Assembly: GCF_024741795.1 (NCBI RefSeq)
Contig: NZ_CP102950.1
Span: forward strand, 3,844,001-3,908,000
From: Arthrobacter sp. CJ23
GTDB lineage: Bacteria > Actinomycetota > Actinomycetes > Actinomycetales > Micrococcaceae
DNA length: 64,000 bases
Direction: 5' to 3'
Positions 49,993 to 59,127 of the stretch are shown here, in pieces. Position 1 is the stretch's first letter. The number at the start of each line of letters is the position of its first letter. The position numbers and the translations under genes were made by a program. Below the pieces are notes generated by a model. It was not told the DNA's origin. It did not search any database and was given only the letters and a program-made list of their open reading frames with translations.

Positions 49993-51584
49993 GCGAGTGG
50001 GAAATCTCAGCCGACGTGGTCATCATTGGAGGCGGCCTTGGGGGCGTCGCGGCGGCGTTGACTGCCACCTCGCTGGGGCAAACGGTCATCCTCACGGAGG
50101 AAACGGACTGGCTCGGCGGCCAGATGACATCCCAGGCAGTCCCGCCGGACGAACACCCGTGGATCGAAACACATTCGAGCCCCAGCTACCGTGTCCTGCG
50201 CAACCGCATCCGCGACTACTACCGGCGTGCGTACCCGTTGAAGGCGGCGGTGGCGTCAGCCCCGCTGCTGAACCCCGGCCTCGGGTTCGTGAGCGATCTT
50301 TGCCACGAACCGCGCGTGGGGGTGGCCGCCATCGAAGAGATGCTGGCGCCCGCCCGGGCGTCGGGCCTGCTGACGGTACTGCTGAACCACGCCCCGGCTG
50401 CCGTGGAAATGGCTGCCGACAACGTTGTGTCCGTGACCGTCACCGGAACCGACGGGGACCGGGTGAACATCCGGGCTCCGTACTTCGTGGACGCAACCGA
50501 GCTCGGGGACCTTCTGGAACTCGGGCAGGTGGAACACGTCCTCGGCGCCGAGAGCCGCGAGGACACCGGTGAGCCCAACGCCGCCGCGGTTGCCGACCCC
50601 CGGAACCAGCAGGCACCCTCGTGGTGCTTCGCCATTGAGCACCGCCCGGGTGAAACCCACACCATCGACAAGCCAAAGCGCTTCGAACACTGGCGGGACC
50701 ATCAGGACGCGTTCTGGCCGGGATCCCAGCTTTCGTGGACCGACCTGGACCCGCAAACACTCGAACCGAGAACCCGGAAGATTTTCGACGGCGACCCGGC
50801 CGACGATTCCCAGAAGGACCTCTGGCGTTACCGCCGGATCCTCGCCAAGAAACAGTTCGGTCCCTCCTTCCTGGGCAATGACGTCTCCTTGGTGAATTGG
50901 CCCCAGACCGATTACTGGGAAGAACCACTGATCAACAACGATCCGGATGCCGATGCCGCCACCCGGGCAAACGCCAAGGAGTTGTCCCTGTCATTCCTCT
51001 ACTGGATGCAAACGGAAGCGCCCCGGCACGACGACGGCCACGGATACCCGGGCCTCCGGCTCAGGCCCGATCTCATGGGGACTTCCGACGGCCTGGCCAA
51101 GGCGATCTACGTCCGAGAGGCGCGGAGGATCAAGGCAGAATTCACCGTCCTGGAGCAACACATCGGGGTCGACGCAGCGGACGGACGCGGCTCAGCCCTG
51201 TTCCACGACACCGTAGGCATCGGCGGGTATCGCATCGACCTCCACCCAACAGCTACCGGAGCGTCCTACATCGATATCGCCTGCCATCCTTTCCAAATCC
51301 CGCTGGGATCCCTGCTCCCCCAACGCGTTCAGAACCTGATCGCGGCCAACAAGAACATCGGCACAACCCACATCACCAACGGCGCCTACCGTCTGCATCC
51401 TGTCGAATGGAGCATCGGCGAGGCCGCCGGCGCGCTGGTCTCCTTCTGCCTCAATGACGGGAAAAGGCCAAGCCAGGTCCGTTCCGAGGGCGCGTCGCTG
51501 GCCGAGTTCCAGCGCCTGCTCTCCTCCCGCCTTCAGATTCCACTCGCCTGGCCCGATGACGTCAGGAAGCGGAATACCCGATGA
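49989..51584 (+). CDS. FAD-dependent oxidoreductase (FAD_oxidored family)
   Basis: A 531-residue flavoprotein. Dinucleotide-binding start ADVVIIGGGLGGVAAALTA, then the family signature EETDWLGGQMTSQAVPPDEHP, YFVDATELGDLLEL and a C-terminal FAD contact NKNIGTTHITNGAYRLHPVEWSIGEAAGALV (located by NIGTTHITNGAYR). This family recurs in polysaccharide loci, but the substrate is unknown; oxidation of a sugar hydroxyl is a guess. ATG 49989 gives a typical N-terminus. No signal peptide. It overlaps the beta-mannosidase ATG by four bases. Confidence 0.85.
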   Translation: MSEWEISADVVIIGGGLGGVAAALTATSLGQTVILTEETDWLGGQMTSQAVPPDEHPWIETHSSPSYRVLRNRIRDYYRRAYPLKAAVASAPLLNPGLGFVSDLCHEPRVGVAAIEEMLAPARASGLLTVLLNHAPAAVEMAADNVVSVTVTGTDGDRVNIRAPYFVDATELGDLLELGQVEHVLGAESREDTGEPNAAAVADPRNQQAPSWCFAIEHRPGETHTIDKPKRFEHWRDHQDAFWPGSQLSWTDLDPQTLEPRTRKIFDGDPADDSQKDLWRYRRILAKKQFGPSFLGNDVSLVNWPQTDYWEEPLINNDPDADAATRANAKELSLSFLYWMQTEAPRHDDGHGYPGLRLRPDLMGTSDGLAKAIYVREARRIKAEFTVLEQHIGVDAADGRGSALFHDTVGIGGYRIDLHPTATGASYIDIACHPFQIPLGSLLPQRVQNLIAANKNIGTTHITNGAYRLHPVEWSIGEAAGALVSFCLNDGKRPSQVRSEGASLAEFQRLLSSRLQIPLAWPDDVRKRNTR

Positions 51585-54031
51585 CGACGACTCCATTGAC
51601 CGGGCCCTGGACACTCACCCGCATGGACGGGGGGAACCCCGGCGAGGGCAGCGAAGTCCACAATGTTCCCGCGTCCGTCCCGGGGTGCGTGCATACAGAC
51701 CTCATGGCGGCCGGGATCATTCCGGACCCCTACCTTGCCGACAACGAGACCCTCACCTCGTGGATCGGGCACAGCGGATGGATCTACCGTTGTGAAATTC
51801 CCGCCGTCGATCCTGACGGCGGAATGACCGAGCTGGTCTTCGACGGCCTGGATACTTTCGCCGAGGTCCGCCTGAACGGAACCGTGGTCGGCAGCACGAC
51901 GTCGATGTTCACGGCCCTCAGAATCGATGTCACCGAGCTGCTCGGGCGTGAAAGCAACGTGCTTGAGGTTCGCTTTGACGCACCCTACGCCCGGGCATTG
52001 GCACGTGAGGATGCAAGCGGCCCCATGCCGAACCCCTACGACGAGCCGTACCCGTTCGTGCGCAAGACGGCCAGCAATTTCGGTTGGGACTGGGGGCCCA
52101 CCCTGGTCACCGCCGGGATCTGGAAACCCGTCTACCTTGAGACGTGGTCCACAGCCCGCATCGCCTCGGTCATCCCCACAGTCACCGTCGACGGCGACAC
52201 CGGACGTGTCAGCGCACTGGTCAACCTGCGGCGGCAGGCAGCGTCTTCCGAGGACCTTTACGTGGAAGTCTCCCTCGGCGGGCGAACGTTCTCTGCACTT
52301 GTGGCCGGCGGAGAGCAGAGCGTCACGCTTCCCGCCGAGCTGGCACGGCCGGAGCTGTGGTGGCCGCGGGGATACGGGGAACCGTCCACGTACGGCCTTT
52401 CCATCTCCCTCAGGTCTGTCAACGGGTCGCTGCTGGACAGCTGGGAGCGGCACATCGGGTTCCGCACAGTCGAGATCGATGCAGCCCCCGACGCCGACGG
52501 CTCTCCATTCACGATCCTGGTGAATGGAGTTCCGGTATTCGTCAAGGGCGTCAACTGGATCCCGGACGATTGCTTCCCCACCCGGGTCAGTCCGGCCCGC
52601 TACGGCGAACGGCTCGAGCAGGCAGTCGCCGCGAACGTGAACTTCATCAGGGTGTGGGGAGGGGGCAACTACGAGTCCGAGGAGTTCTTCGATGCCGCCG
52701 ACCAGCTCGGGATCCTCGTTGCGCAGGACTTCCTGTTCGCATGTGCGGCGTATCCGGAAACGGCTGAGCTGATGGCCGAGGTCGAGGCCGAAGTCCGGGA
52801 AAACGTCACGCGGCTCTCCCCGCACCCCAGCCTCATCCTGTGGTTCGGCGGGAACGAGAACCTCTGGGGACACGAGGACTGGGAGTGGAAACCCGTTCTC
52901 GGGGAGCGCGAGTGGGGCCGGAAGTACTATCTGGAGCTCCTGCCGTCGCTGCTGTCCGAGCTTGATCCGGCGCGTCCGTACTGGCCCAACAGCCCCTATT
53001 CGGGAAGCCCCGGCATCCACCCCAACGACCCGGCCCACGGGAGCTCGCACGTTTGGGACGTCTGGAACACCGAGGACTATGGCGCCTACCGGAATTGGCG
53101 GCCACGGTTCGTGGCCGAGTTCGGCTATCAGGCGCCGGCAAGCTACAGCACGCTCCTGGACGCTGTGGGGCCGCATGAGCTGCGTCCCGAATCCCGAATT
53201 CTGCAACACCACCAGAAGGCGATGGACGGAGAGGCCAAACTCCAGCGGGGACTGGACGATCATTTTCCGCCGCTCGATTCCTTCGACGATTGGCTGTTCG
53301 CCACACAGCTCAACCAGGCACGGGCCATCGCCACCGGTGTTGAGCACTTCCGTTCCCTGCGGCCGCTGTGCACGGGTACCGTTCTGTGGCAGCTCAACGA
53401 TTGCTGGCCGGCCCTTTCCTGGTCGGTCATTGACTCGGCGGCCCGCCTCAAACCCTCCTGGTATGCGCTGAGGCGGGCGTACGCGGACCGGCTGATCACC
53501 ATCCAACCGTTCGAGGACTCACTGGCACTCGTTGCGATCAATGACAGCGACGATCACTGGATGTTCCGGACTTGCGTCAGGCGGACGGACTTCGGAGGTT
53601 CTGTTCTCGCGGAGCAGGACGTCGAGTTCGACGTCGGCCCCAGGTCCAACGGCCTGGTGAACCTGGACCCCGAGCTCTGCGGTGCAGAGCACCCGGAGCG
53701 GGAGCTCCTGACAGTCGACGCCGGCGAGCACAGGGCCAGCTGGTTCTTCCGGGAGGACAAAGACCTGGACTACCCAACGCCCTCATACACGGCTGACATC
53801 ACCCAGGAGGAACATGGCGTCCGGGTCCAGGTGACGGCGAACAGCCTCCTGCGGGACCTGTCGATCTTCGCCGACCGGGTCGATCCCCAGGCCACGGTGG
53901 ACAGCATGCTGGTCACCCTGCTTCCAGGCGAGTACACGACGTTCTTCATCAACACCGACAGCACTGAATCGGAGCGCTTTGGCCGCGCACCCGTTCTGCG
54001 ATGCGCCAACGACTTGAACACACGGAAGTAG
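51581..54031 (+). CDS. GH2-family beta-mannosidase
   Basis: An 816-residue cytoplasmic exo-glycosidase. The N-terminal sugar-binding domain contains SVPGCVHTDLMAAGIIPDPYLADNE, a beta-mannosidase hallmark (located by PGCVHTDL), followed by RKTASNFGWDWGPTLVTAGIWKP (located by FGWDWGP). The TIM-barrel carries the acid/base Glu426 (FGGNENLWGH) and nucleophile Glu513 (FVAEFGYQA). GTVLWQLNDCWPALSWS is also typical. It releases mannose from the non-reducing ends of imported beta-mannosides. Translationally coupled to the oxidoreductase; six bases separate it from the next gene. Confidence 0.94.
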   Translation: MTTTPLTGPWTLTRMDGGNPGEGSEVHNVPASVPGCVHTDLMAAGIIPDPYLADNETLTSWIGHSGWIYRCEIPAVDPDGGMTELVFDGLDTFAEVRLNGTVVGSTTSMFTALRIDVTELLGRESNVLEVRFDAPYARALAREDASGPMPNPYDEPYPFVRKTASNFGWDWGPTLVTAGIWKPVYLETWSTARIASVIPTVTVDGDTGRVSALVNLRRQAASSEDLYVEVSLGGRTFSALVAGGEQSVTLPAELARPELWWPRGYGEPSTYGLSISLRSVNGSLLDSWERHIGFRTVEIDAAPDADGSPFTILVNGVPVFVKGVNWIPDDCFPTRVSPARYGERLEQAVAANVNFIRVWGGGNYESEEFFDAADQLGILVAQDFLFACAAYPETAELMAEVEAEVRENVTRLSPHPSLILWFGGNENLWGHEDWEWKPVLGEREWGRKYYLELLPSLLSELDPARPYWPNSPYSGSPGIHPNDPAHGSSHVWDVWNTEDYGAYRNWRPRFVAEFGYQAPASYSTLLDAVGPHELRPESRILQHHQKAMDGEAKLQRGLDDHFPPLDSFDDWLFATQLNQARAIATGVEHFRSLRPLCTGTVLWQLNDCWPALSWSVIDSAARLKPSWYALRRAYADRLITIQPFEDSLALVAINDSDDHWMFRTCVRRTDFGGSVLAEQDVEFDVGPRSNGLVNLDPELCGAEHPERELLTVDAGEHRASWFFREDKDLDYPTPSYTADITQEEHGVRVQVTANSLLRDLSIFADRVDPQATVDSMLVTLLPGEYTTFFINTDSTESERFGRAPVLRCANDLNTRK

Positions 54032-54037
54032 GAAGAA

Positions 54038-55510
54038 ATGACGTCAACATACCGCGATGCCGTCCTCGGCTGCTGGCTCGGCAAGGCGATCGGGGGCACC
54101 TTGGGGCAGCCGTTCGAGGGCCTCGACGGCCCCCTTTCCGCGACCTTCTACGATCCCGTGCCCACTGAAATGGTGCCCAACGACGACCTTGACCTCCAGG
54201 TCGTCTGGGCATGCGTTCTGTCCGAACAACCGGCGCCGTCCGTTACTTCGGGCGCGTTGGCGCAAGCCTGGACCACGCATGTGGAGTTCCCGTTCAACGA
54301 ATACGGCATCGCGAAGCGCAACCTGAGGGAAGGCATTGCTCCCCCGCACAGTGGGTCCTTCGACAACTGGTTCACCTGCGGAGAGGGTGCCGCCATCCGC
54401 AGCGAACTGTGGGCGTGCCTGGCCCCGGGCGATCCGGAGGCTGCAGCGGAGTACGCCTACCGAGACGCCTGCGTCGATCACGCCGGGGACGGGGTCTTCG
54501 CACCGATGTTCCTCGCGGCCATGCAAAGCCAGGCATTCCTCGGCGGCAGCATCGACGCCTTGCTGGACGCCGGCCTCAGCGTGATCCCTGCGGAATCGGG
54601 AATCGCCCAGGTAGTCACCGCAACCCGTTCCTGGTTCAAGGAAAACCAGGACTGGCAGCACGTGCGCAGCCAGATCCTGGATCGCTTTGAATCACCGGAT
54701 TTCACGGATGTCCGGATGAACACCGGATTCGTTGTGCTCGGGCTGCTGGCCGGGGACGGCGACTTCGTACGGTGCATCCTGATCACCTCCAACTGTGGCA
54801 AGGACACCGACAGCTCCGCAGCCTCAGTCGGCGCAACCATCGGGATCCTCTCACCCGGTTCGATCCCCGAGGAATGGCTCGCCCCGATCGGGAACCAACT
54901 GGTGGTGAGCCCCGGCATCGTCGGCCTCGCCGCGCCGGCCACGATCGACGCCTTCACCGACTTGGTCCTTGAACTCAGGGACCGGCTGCGGTTCGTCGAA
55001 CGGGAAGAAGCTCCGGCGTGGGACGCCGCACAGAAGACGGTGGAGGTGCAGCAAAGCTGGTCGACCCGTGCGGGCGAACTCGGTGCGCTCAACGACTGGT
55101 TCATGCCACCCAGCCACGGCGCGGAACCCATGCCACTGGGGCCATCAACGGCCACGGCCCTCGAAGGAACCTGGGCCAGGATGGCGGCAGAAGACTTCGA
55201 GGACGACCTCCTGGTTCTTCGCTACCGCGTGAACACGAACGACGTCGGCCGTGTCCGGGTCATGGTGGCCAGCAACCTCATGGTGCGGGTCTGGTTCGAC
55301 GGAAGCTGGCTCTTCGGGCGGGACGAGGGCCGCGTGTTTCCGTCGCCCCACATGCCGCACATCAATACGTACGAGGACCTCGATGTCTCGGCCCCATTGC
55401 ACGATCTGACCGTGGTCCTCCACAGGCCGGAGGCCGGGACCGTGGGCGAATGGATCGTCGGTATCGCGGACGCAGACACCAAGGAATGGATTCCCAACGC
55501 GCTCCGATAG
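54038..55510 (+). CDS. ADP-ribosylglycohydrolase-family protein with C-terminal beta-rich domain
   Basis: A 490-residue protein. Residues 1-330 form the ADP-ribosylglycohydrolase fold: AVLGCWLGKAIGGTLGQPFEG, metal aspartates in PNDDLDLQVVW (Asp49, Asp50) and NCGKDTDSSAASVGA (Asp256, Asp258). These match the usual DD and GxDTD sites. The last 120 residues look like a carbohydrate-binding beta-sandwich (MVRVWFDGSWLFGRDEGR). In glycan operons this family may cleave an O- or N-glycosidic bond of a non-ADP-ribose sugar; inference. Third gene of the LacI-controlled enzyme operon. Confidence 0.87.
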   Translation: MTSTYRDAVLGCWLGKAIGGTLGQPFEGLDGPLSATFYDPVPTEMVPNDDLDLQVVWACVLSEQPAPSVTSGALAQAWTTHVEFPFNEYGIAKRNLREGIAPPHSGSFDNWFTCGEGAAIRSELWACLAPGDPEAAAEYAYRDACVDHAGDGVFAPMFLAAMQSQAFLGGSIDALLDAGLSVIPAESGIAQVVTATRSWFKENQDWQHVRSQILDRFESPDFTDVRMNTGFVVLGLLAGDGDFVRCILITSNCGKDTDSSAASVGATIGILSPGSIPEEWLAPIGNQLVVSPGIVGLAAPATIDAFTDLVLELRDRLRFVEREEAPAWDAAQKTVEVQQSWSTRAGELGALNDWFMPPSHGAEPMPLGPSTATALEGTWARMAAEDFEDDLLVLRYRVNTNDVGRVRVMVASNLMVRVWFDGSWLFGRDEGRVFPSPHMPHINTYEDLDVSAPLHDLTVVLHRPEAGTVGEWIVGIADADTKEWIPNALR

Positions 55511-55528
55511 GCCCCCGTCATGAATGTC

Positions 55529-55557
55529 TGCGCGGCCCGTTCCTGACGGGCCGCGCA
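55529..55557. terminator. hairpin terminator of the enzyme operon
   Basis: TGCGCGGCCCGT and ACGGGCCGCGCA form a perfect 12 bp stem with a TCCTG loop, 18 bp after the ADP-ribosylglycohydrolase stop and 43 bp from the convergent SUMF1 gene's end. There is no U-tract, usual for actinobacteria. Confidence 0.82.
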
Positions 55558-55600
55558 GGCTTCAGATGCCGACGGCGGTGTTCAGGCGCGGCTCTCCAGT

Positions 55601-56368
55601 TCAGTCAAACCGCAGCGGCGTCCAGCCGAACGGGATCGGGCCGCGGACCTTGGCCCGATCGCGGTCGGCCTCGTCCGACCAGCCCTGCGCGGCTTTTGCC
55701 GTGCGCGGACCGCAGGCGCCGCGCGCCACGCGGAATCCGATATCTTCCAGGACCGCATCCGGCGCGCTGCCCCGCCGCACCGAGGCCCGCACGTTCCACG
55801 CCTCGTCGGCCCAGCCACCACCGCGGAAGGATCTGTAGTCCGCGTACCTGGCCGGATCGGCATAGTCCCAGCACCACTCCCAGACGGTGCCCAGCATGTC
55901 GTAGGCACCGAAATCATTGGGAGCCTTTTGCGCGACGTCCGTTGGCGCGGCCAGCCCGTCCTTAGCCGTCCAGGCAACCTCTTCCAGCGGACCGTGGTGC
56001 GGACCGGACGATCCGGCGCGGCAGGCGTATTCCCACTCGGCCTCCGTGGGCAGTCGGTAGCCGTCGGCCGCCACGTCCCATTCCACCTTGCGGCCGCTCC
56101 GCGCGTACGCCGGGGCGAGGCCTTCGGCTTCCGACGCGGCGTTGCACCACTCGATGGCCTCAAACCAAGTGAGGCCGTGCGCCGGGGCATGAGGCGGCCG
56201 GCCACGATCGCTGCCACGCTTGAAAGCGGCAAACTCGGCCCACGTCACCGCCGTCCTTCCAATCTGGAAGGCCATGAGAGTCACGGCGTTGGTGCGGCCA
56301 GTGCGCGCGTCGCGGAGCTCGATTTCGCCGCCGGGCAGGTTGAGGAGTTGCGGTGGCTTGGTGTCCAT
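55601..56368 (-). CDS. SUMF1/formylglycine-generating-enzyme-fold protein
   Basis: A 255-residue FGE-sulfatase-domain protein: LPGGEIELRD, IGRTAVTWAEFAAFK, HGLTWFEAIEWCNAAS, YRLPTEAEWEYACRAG, FGAYDMLGTVWEWCWD, SFRGGGWADE and a final GFRVARGA. These are the structural landmarks of the fold. The copper-binding cysteine pair of true FGE cannot be confidently located, and there is no sulfatase in the window, so it may be an FGE-like protein acting on another target. ATG 56368 is used; an upstream extension would read through the hairpin. Confidence 0.85.
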   Translation of the reverse strand: MDTKPPQLLNLPGGEIELRDARTGRTNAVTLMAFQIGRTAVTWAEFAAFKRGSDRGRPPHAPAHGLTWFEAIEWCNAASEAEGLAPAYARSGRKVEWDVAADGYRLPTEAEWEYACRAGSSGPHHGPLEEVAWTAKDGLAAPTDVAQKAPNDFGAYDMLGTVWEWCWDYADPARYADYRSFRGGGWADEAWNVRASVRRGSAPDAVLEDIGFRVARGACGPRTAKAAQGWSDEADRDRAKVRGPIPFGWTPLRFD

Positions 56369-56409
56369 GGGAACCAAGCCTAAGGGCCCGGCACAAGCCC
56401 CGGCACAAA

Positions 56410-56445
56410 AGCGGACGACGGCGGGAGGTCCCGCCGTCGTCCGCT
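56410..56445. repeat. GACGACGGCGGGA hairpin between divergent genes
   Basis: AGCGGACGACGGCGGGA and its complement form a perfect 17 bp stem around GG. It lies 42 bp upstream of the SUMF1 start and 67 bp upstream of the glutamine-synthetase-like start, so it cannot be a normal terminator of either. Confidence 0.82.
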
Positions 56446-56512
56446 CAGCGCTGCCAGGCCGGCACATCTTTCAAACCTTCCCTTGGACGGGGAGGCGCCG
56501 CATGATAGGCGC

Positions 56513-57877
56513 ATGACTGAAATCGCATCAGCCGACGAATCCGCTGTTGCCAAGGCCCAGCGCGAGCTCGAAGCCGTCGGCGTGCGCACCGTGATCGGCA
56601 CGGTGGTGAATGCTTCGGGCATCACACTGGCCAAGAGCGTCCCGTTGGCCCGGCTCAACGCCTTCCACCAATCCGGGATGGGCGCTGCCCCCGTATGGCA
56701 TGTCTTCACCATCGACGGCGGGATAGCGTTCACGGACAGCATCACCCCCGTTGGCGATATGCGCCTGAAGATCGATATCGCCGGACTCCGTGTGCTGCCG
56801 GGCGGCCGGGCATGGGCACCGGGCAGCCTGTTCGAACAGGACGGAGCCGCCTCTCCGGCCTGTGCCCGCGGCCTTCTGGCCGACGTCGACGGCAGCCTCG
56901 ACGGGGCCGGATACCAGGCACTCGTCGGCCACGAACTTGAATTCTTCCTCGTCGCCCCAGACGGTTCAGCGCTGGAAACCGCACCCTGGGTTCCGTACGG
57001 GGCAAGCGGCCTCCTGGACCGATCGGAATTCCTCGATGATCTGCTGTCAGGGCTGAACCGTGCCGGCGTTCCGGTGGAGCAGATCCACGCCGAGTACGGC
57101 AGAAACCAGTTCGAGTTTTCCCTTCCCCCCGCTTCGCCGGTTCAGGCCGCGGACACCGTGGTCCTTGCCAAGATCATGGTTGGCATCGTCGCCCGGGCCC
57201 GCGGCATGCAGGCCTCGTTCTCCCCGTTGCCCTTTCCCGGCACGGTCGGAAACGGTGCCCACCAGCACTTTTCGCTCCACAAGAACGGCCTGCCGCTGTT
57301 CTCCGGCGGCAGCGGGCCGCACGGCATCGGCGCCGAGGGAGGCGCGGCCATTGGAGGAATCATCGCCGGACTCCCAGATATCCAGGGTTTCCTCACGGGA
57401 TCAATCTTGTCCGGAAGCCGCTTGGCACCCGGCACGTGGTCGGGTGCCTATTTGTGCTGGGGGCTGGAAAACCGGGAAGCCTCCGTGCGCTTTCTGAACG
57501 CGGGCAACAGCAATCCGCACGGAGCCAACGTGGAGGTGAAAATCGTCGACCCGTCGGCAAACGTGTATCTGGCGTCCGCATCCATCCTTGCCCTCGCCCT
57601 TGACGGCATCCACGGCGGGCGCGGGCTTCCGGCAGAGATCCCGGGTGACCCAGGGCGGCTCTCGGAAGGCGAGCGGCGCCGGGCCAACGTCCGGCTGCTC
57701 TCAGGCTCCCCCACCGCCATCATCGACACGCTGGACACGTCACGCCTTGCACGCAGGCTTCTCGGAGACGCCATCGTCGATGCCACGGTGGCCGTCCGGC
57801 GCTACGAGCAGCGAACCTGCGCGGAACTCTCGCCGGAAGAGACCGCTGAGCGCTTTCGACTTGCCTGGTCGATCTAA
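56513..57877 (+). CDS. glutamine-synthetase-like ligase (FluG C-terminal type)
   Basis: A 454-residue GS-fold enzyme. Catalytic landmarks: VGHELEFFLV (metal Glu), AEYGRNQFEFSL, GNGAHQHFSLHKNG in place of the GS NGSGMH loop, and the adenine/Arg region REASVRFLNAGNSNPHGANVEVK (located by EASVRFLN). It lacks the strict glutamine-synthetase signature and is nearer to gamma-glutamylamide synthetases and the FluG/NodGS C-terminal half. It likely joins glutamate to an amine other than ammonia. Its TAA overlaps the amidohydrolase ATG by one base (TAATG). Confidence 0.85.
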   Translation: MTEIASADESAVAKAQRELEAVGVRTVIGTVVNASGITLAKSVPLARLNAFHQSGMGAAPVWHVFTIDGGIAFTDSITPVGDMRLKIDIAGLRVLPGGRAWAPGSLFEQDGAASPACARGLLADVDGSLDGAGYQALVGHELEFFLVAPDGSALETAPWVPYGASGLLDRSEFLDDLLSGLNRAGVPVEQIHAEYGRNQFEFSLPPASPVQAADTVVLAKIMVGIVARARGMQASFSPLPFPGTVGNGAHQHFSLHKNGLPLFSGGSGPHGIGAEGGAAIGGIIAGLPDIQGFLTGSILSGSRLAPGTWSGAYLCWGLENREASVRFLNAGNSNPHGANVEVKIVDPSANVYLASASILALALDGIHGGRGLPAEIPGDPGRLSEGERRRANVRLLSGSPTAIIDTLDTSRLARRLLGDAIVDATVAVRRYEQRTCAELSPEETAERFRLAWSI

Positions 57878-59019
57878 TGGCGGGCGGTTCATTCCCGGAC
57901 TTCGTCGACCAAGTCAGCCTTATTGACCACCACGTGCATGGCGCGTTCCACCTCGACGGTGATGAGGCACGCTTTCAGAACTCGCTCAACGAAGGAAGCA
58001 CGGAACCACTGGCTCGCCCCGGGGACGCCTACAACACACAAATCGGGCTCGCCATCCGACGCTGGTGCAGCGGCGTTCTTGATTTGCCGCGGCACGCCTC
58101 GCCGGCCGACTACTGGAGCCGGCGCTCCGAGCTTGGAGAGCTCGAGGTCAGCCGGCGCATGACCCGCGCTGCTGGCGTGAGCGACTGGCTGATCGATACA
58201 GGTCTGGATGCCGCTGACTACCTCGGCAAGGCCGGAATGGCCGAGGTCTCCGGTGGGCGAACCCACGAGGTCGTTCGGCTGGAACTGGTCGCCGAGTCGC
58301 TGATCCAGGAGATCGCCAATCCGGCGGATTACGTCGAGGAATTCGGCCAGCGGCTTCACGAACTCACCCGCAGGGCCGTCGGCGTCAAGACAGTTCTCGC
58401 CTACCGCGCAGGATTCGAGCAGAATCTCAGCCGACCCACAGCGGCTGCGGTGGTTGAAGCAGCCCGCCGCTGGCAGGAGAATCAGCCCGCTGGCACCAAG
58501 CCGAGGCTCACCGATGTGACACTCATTGCCCACGGGATCCACACGGCAGCGCAGATGAAGCTTCCGCTGCAATTCCATGTCGGATTCGGTGACCGCGACC
58601 TGGACCTCCACAAGACCAATCCCCTGTACCTCTTGGATTTCCTGCGGTCCCCAGAGGTCCGGGACACACCCATCATGCTGCTCCACTGCTATCCATTCGA
58701 GCGCGAAGCCGGCTACTTGGCCCATGCCTTTGAAAACGTCTACATCGATGTAGGGCTTGCCGTGAACTTCACCGGCTCACGGAGCCGGGATCTGGTGGCC
58801 CGCTCATTCGAACTGGCTCCCTTCACGAAGATTCTCTACTCCTCCGACGCCTTCGGCCCCGCCGAACTTCACTACCTCGGAGCGAGACTGTGGCGCAACG
58901 CAATCACCAAGGTAGTGGGCGGATGGATCGACGACGACGACTGCTCCGAGGCGGACGCCCGCAGGATCGTGCAACTCGTCGCACGCCGCAACGCCCTCCG
59001 TGTGTACGCGCTCCCCTGA
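57877..59019 (+). CDS. amidohydrolase (FluG N-terminal type)
   Basis: A 380-residue TIM-barrel metal-dependent hydrolase: LIDHHVHGAF (metal HxH), LPLQFHVGFGDRDLDL (metal His), IMLLHCYPFEREAGYLAHAF and KILYSSDAFGPAELHYLGA (metal Asp). These are the motifs of the amidohydrolase-2/FluG N-terminal domain. It probably releases or transforms a carboxylate or amide intermediate acting with the GS-like partner, to which it is translationally coupled. Order is inverted relative to FluG, where the amidohydrolase part comes first. Confidence 0.85.
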   Translation: MAGGSFPDFVDQVSLIDHHVHGAFHLDGDEARFQNSLNEGSTEPLARPGDAYNTQIGLAIRRWCSGVLDLPRHASPADYWSRRSELGELEVSRRMTRAAGVSDWLIDTGLDAADYLGKAGMAEVSGGRTHEVVRLELVAESLIQEIANPADYVEEFGQRLHELTRRAVGVKTVLAYRAGFEQNLSRPTAAAVVEAARRWQENQPAGTKPRLTDVTLIAHGIHTAAQMKLPLQFHVGFGDRDLDLHKTNPLYLLDFLRSPEVRDTPIMLLHCYPFEREAGYLAHAFENVYIDVGLAVNFTGSRSRDLVARSFELAPFTKILYSSDAFGPAELHYLGARLWRNAITKVVGGWIDDDDCSEADARRIVQLVARRNALRVYALP

Positions 59020-59073
59020 GCGCCGGCCCGAGATCCCGAGCAAGCAGAACGGACACCGTGCTGAACCCTGCCC

Positions 59074-59109
59074 AGCGGACGACGGCGGGACCACCCGCCG
59101 TCGTCCGCT
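59074..59109. terminator. bidirectional hairpin terminator
   Basis: AGCGGACGACGGCGGG and its complement form a perfect 16 bp stem with ACCA loop, between the convergent amidohydrolase and SDR genes. Member of the shared hairpin family. Confidence 0.88.
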
Positions 59110-59127
59110 TGCGTTTGGTGCGGCCCC

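Noticed and set aside
51533..53506. 657-codon minus-strand frame opposite the beta-mannosidase
   Set aside because: Antisense shadow; the plus strand holds both GH2 catalytic motifs.
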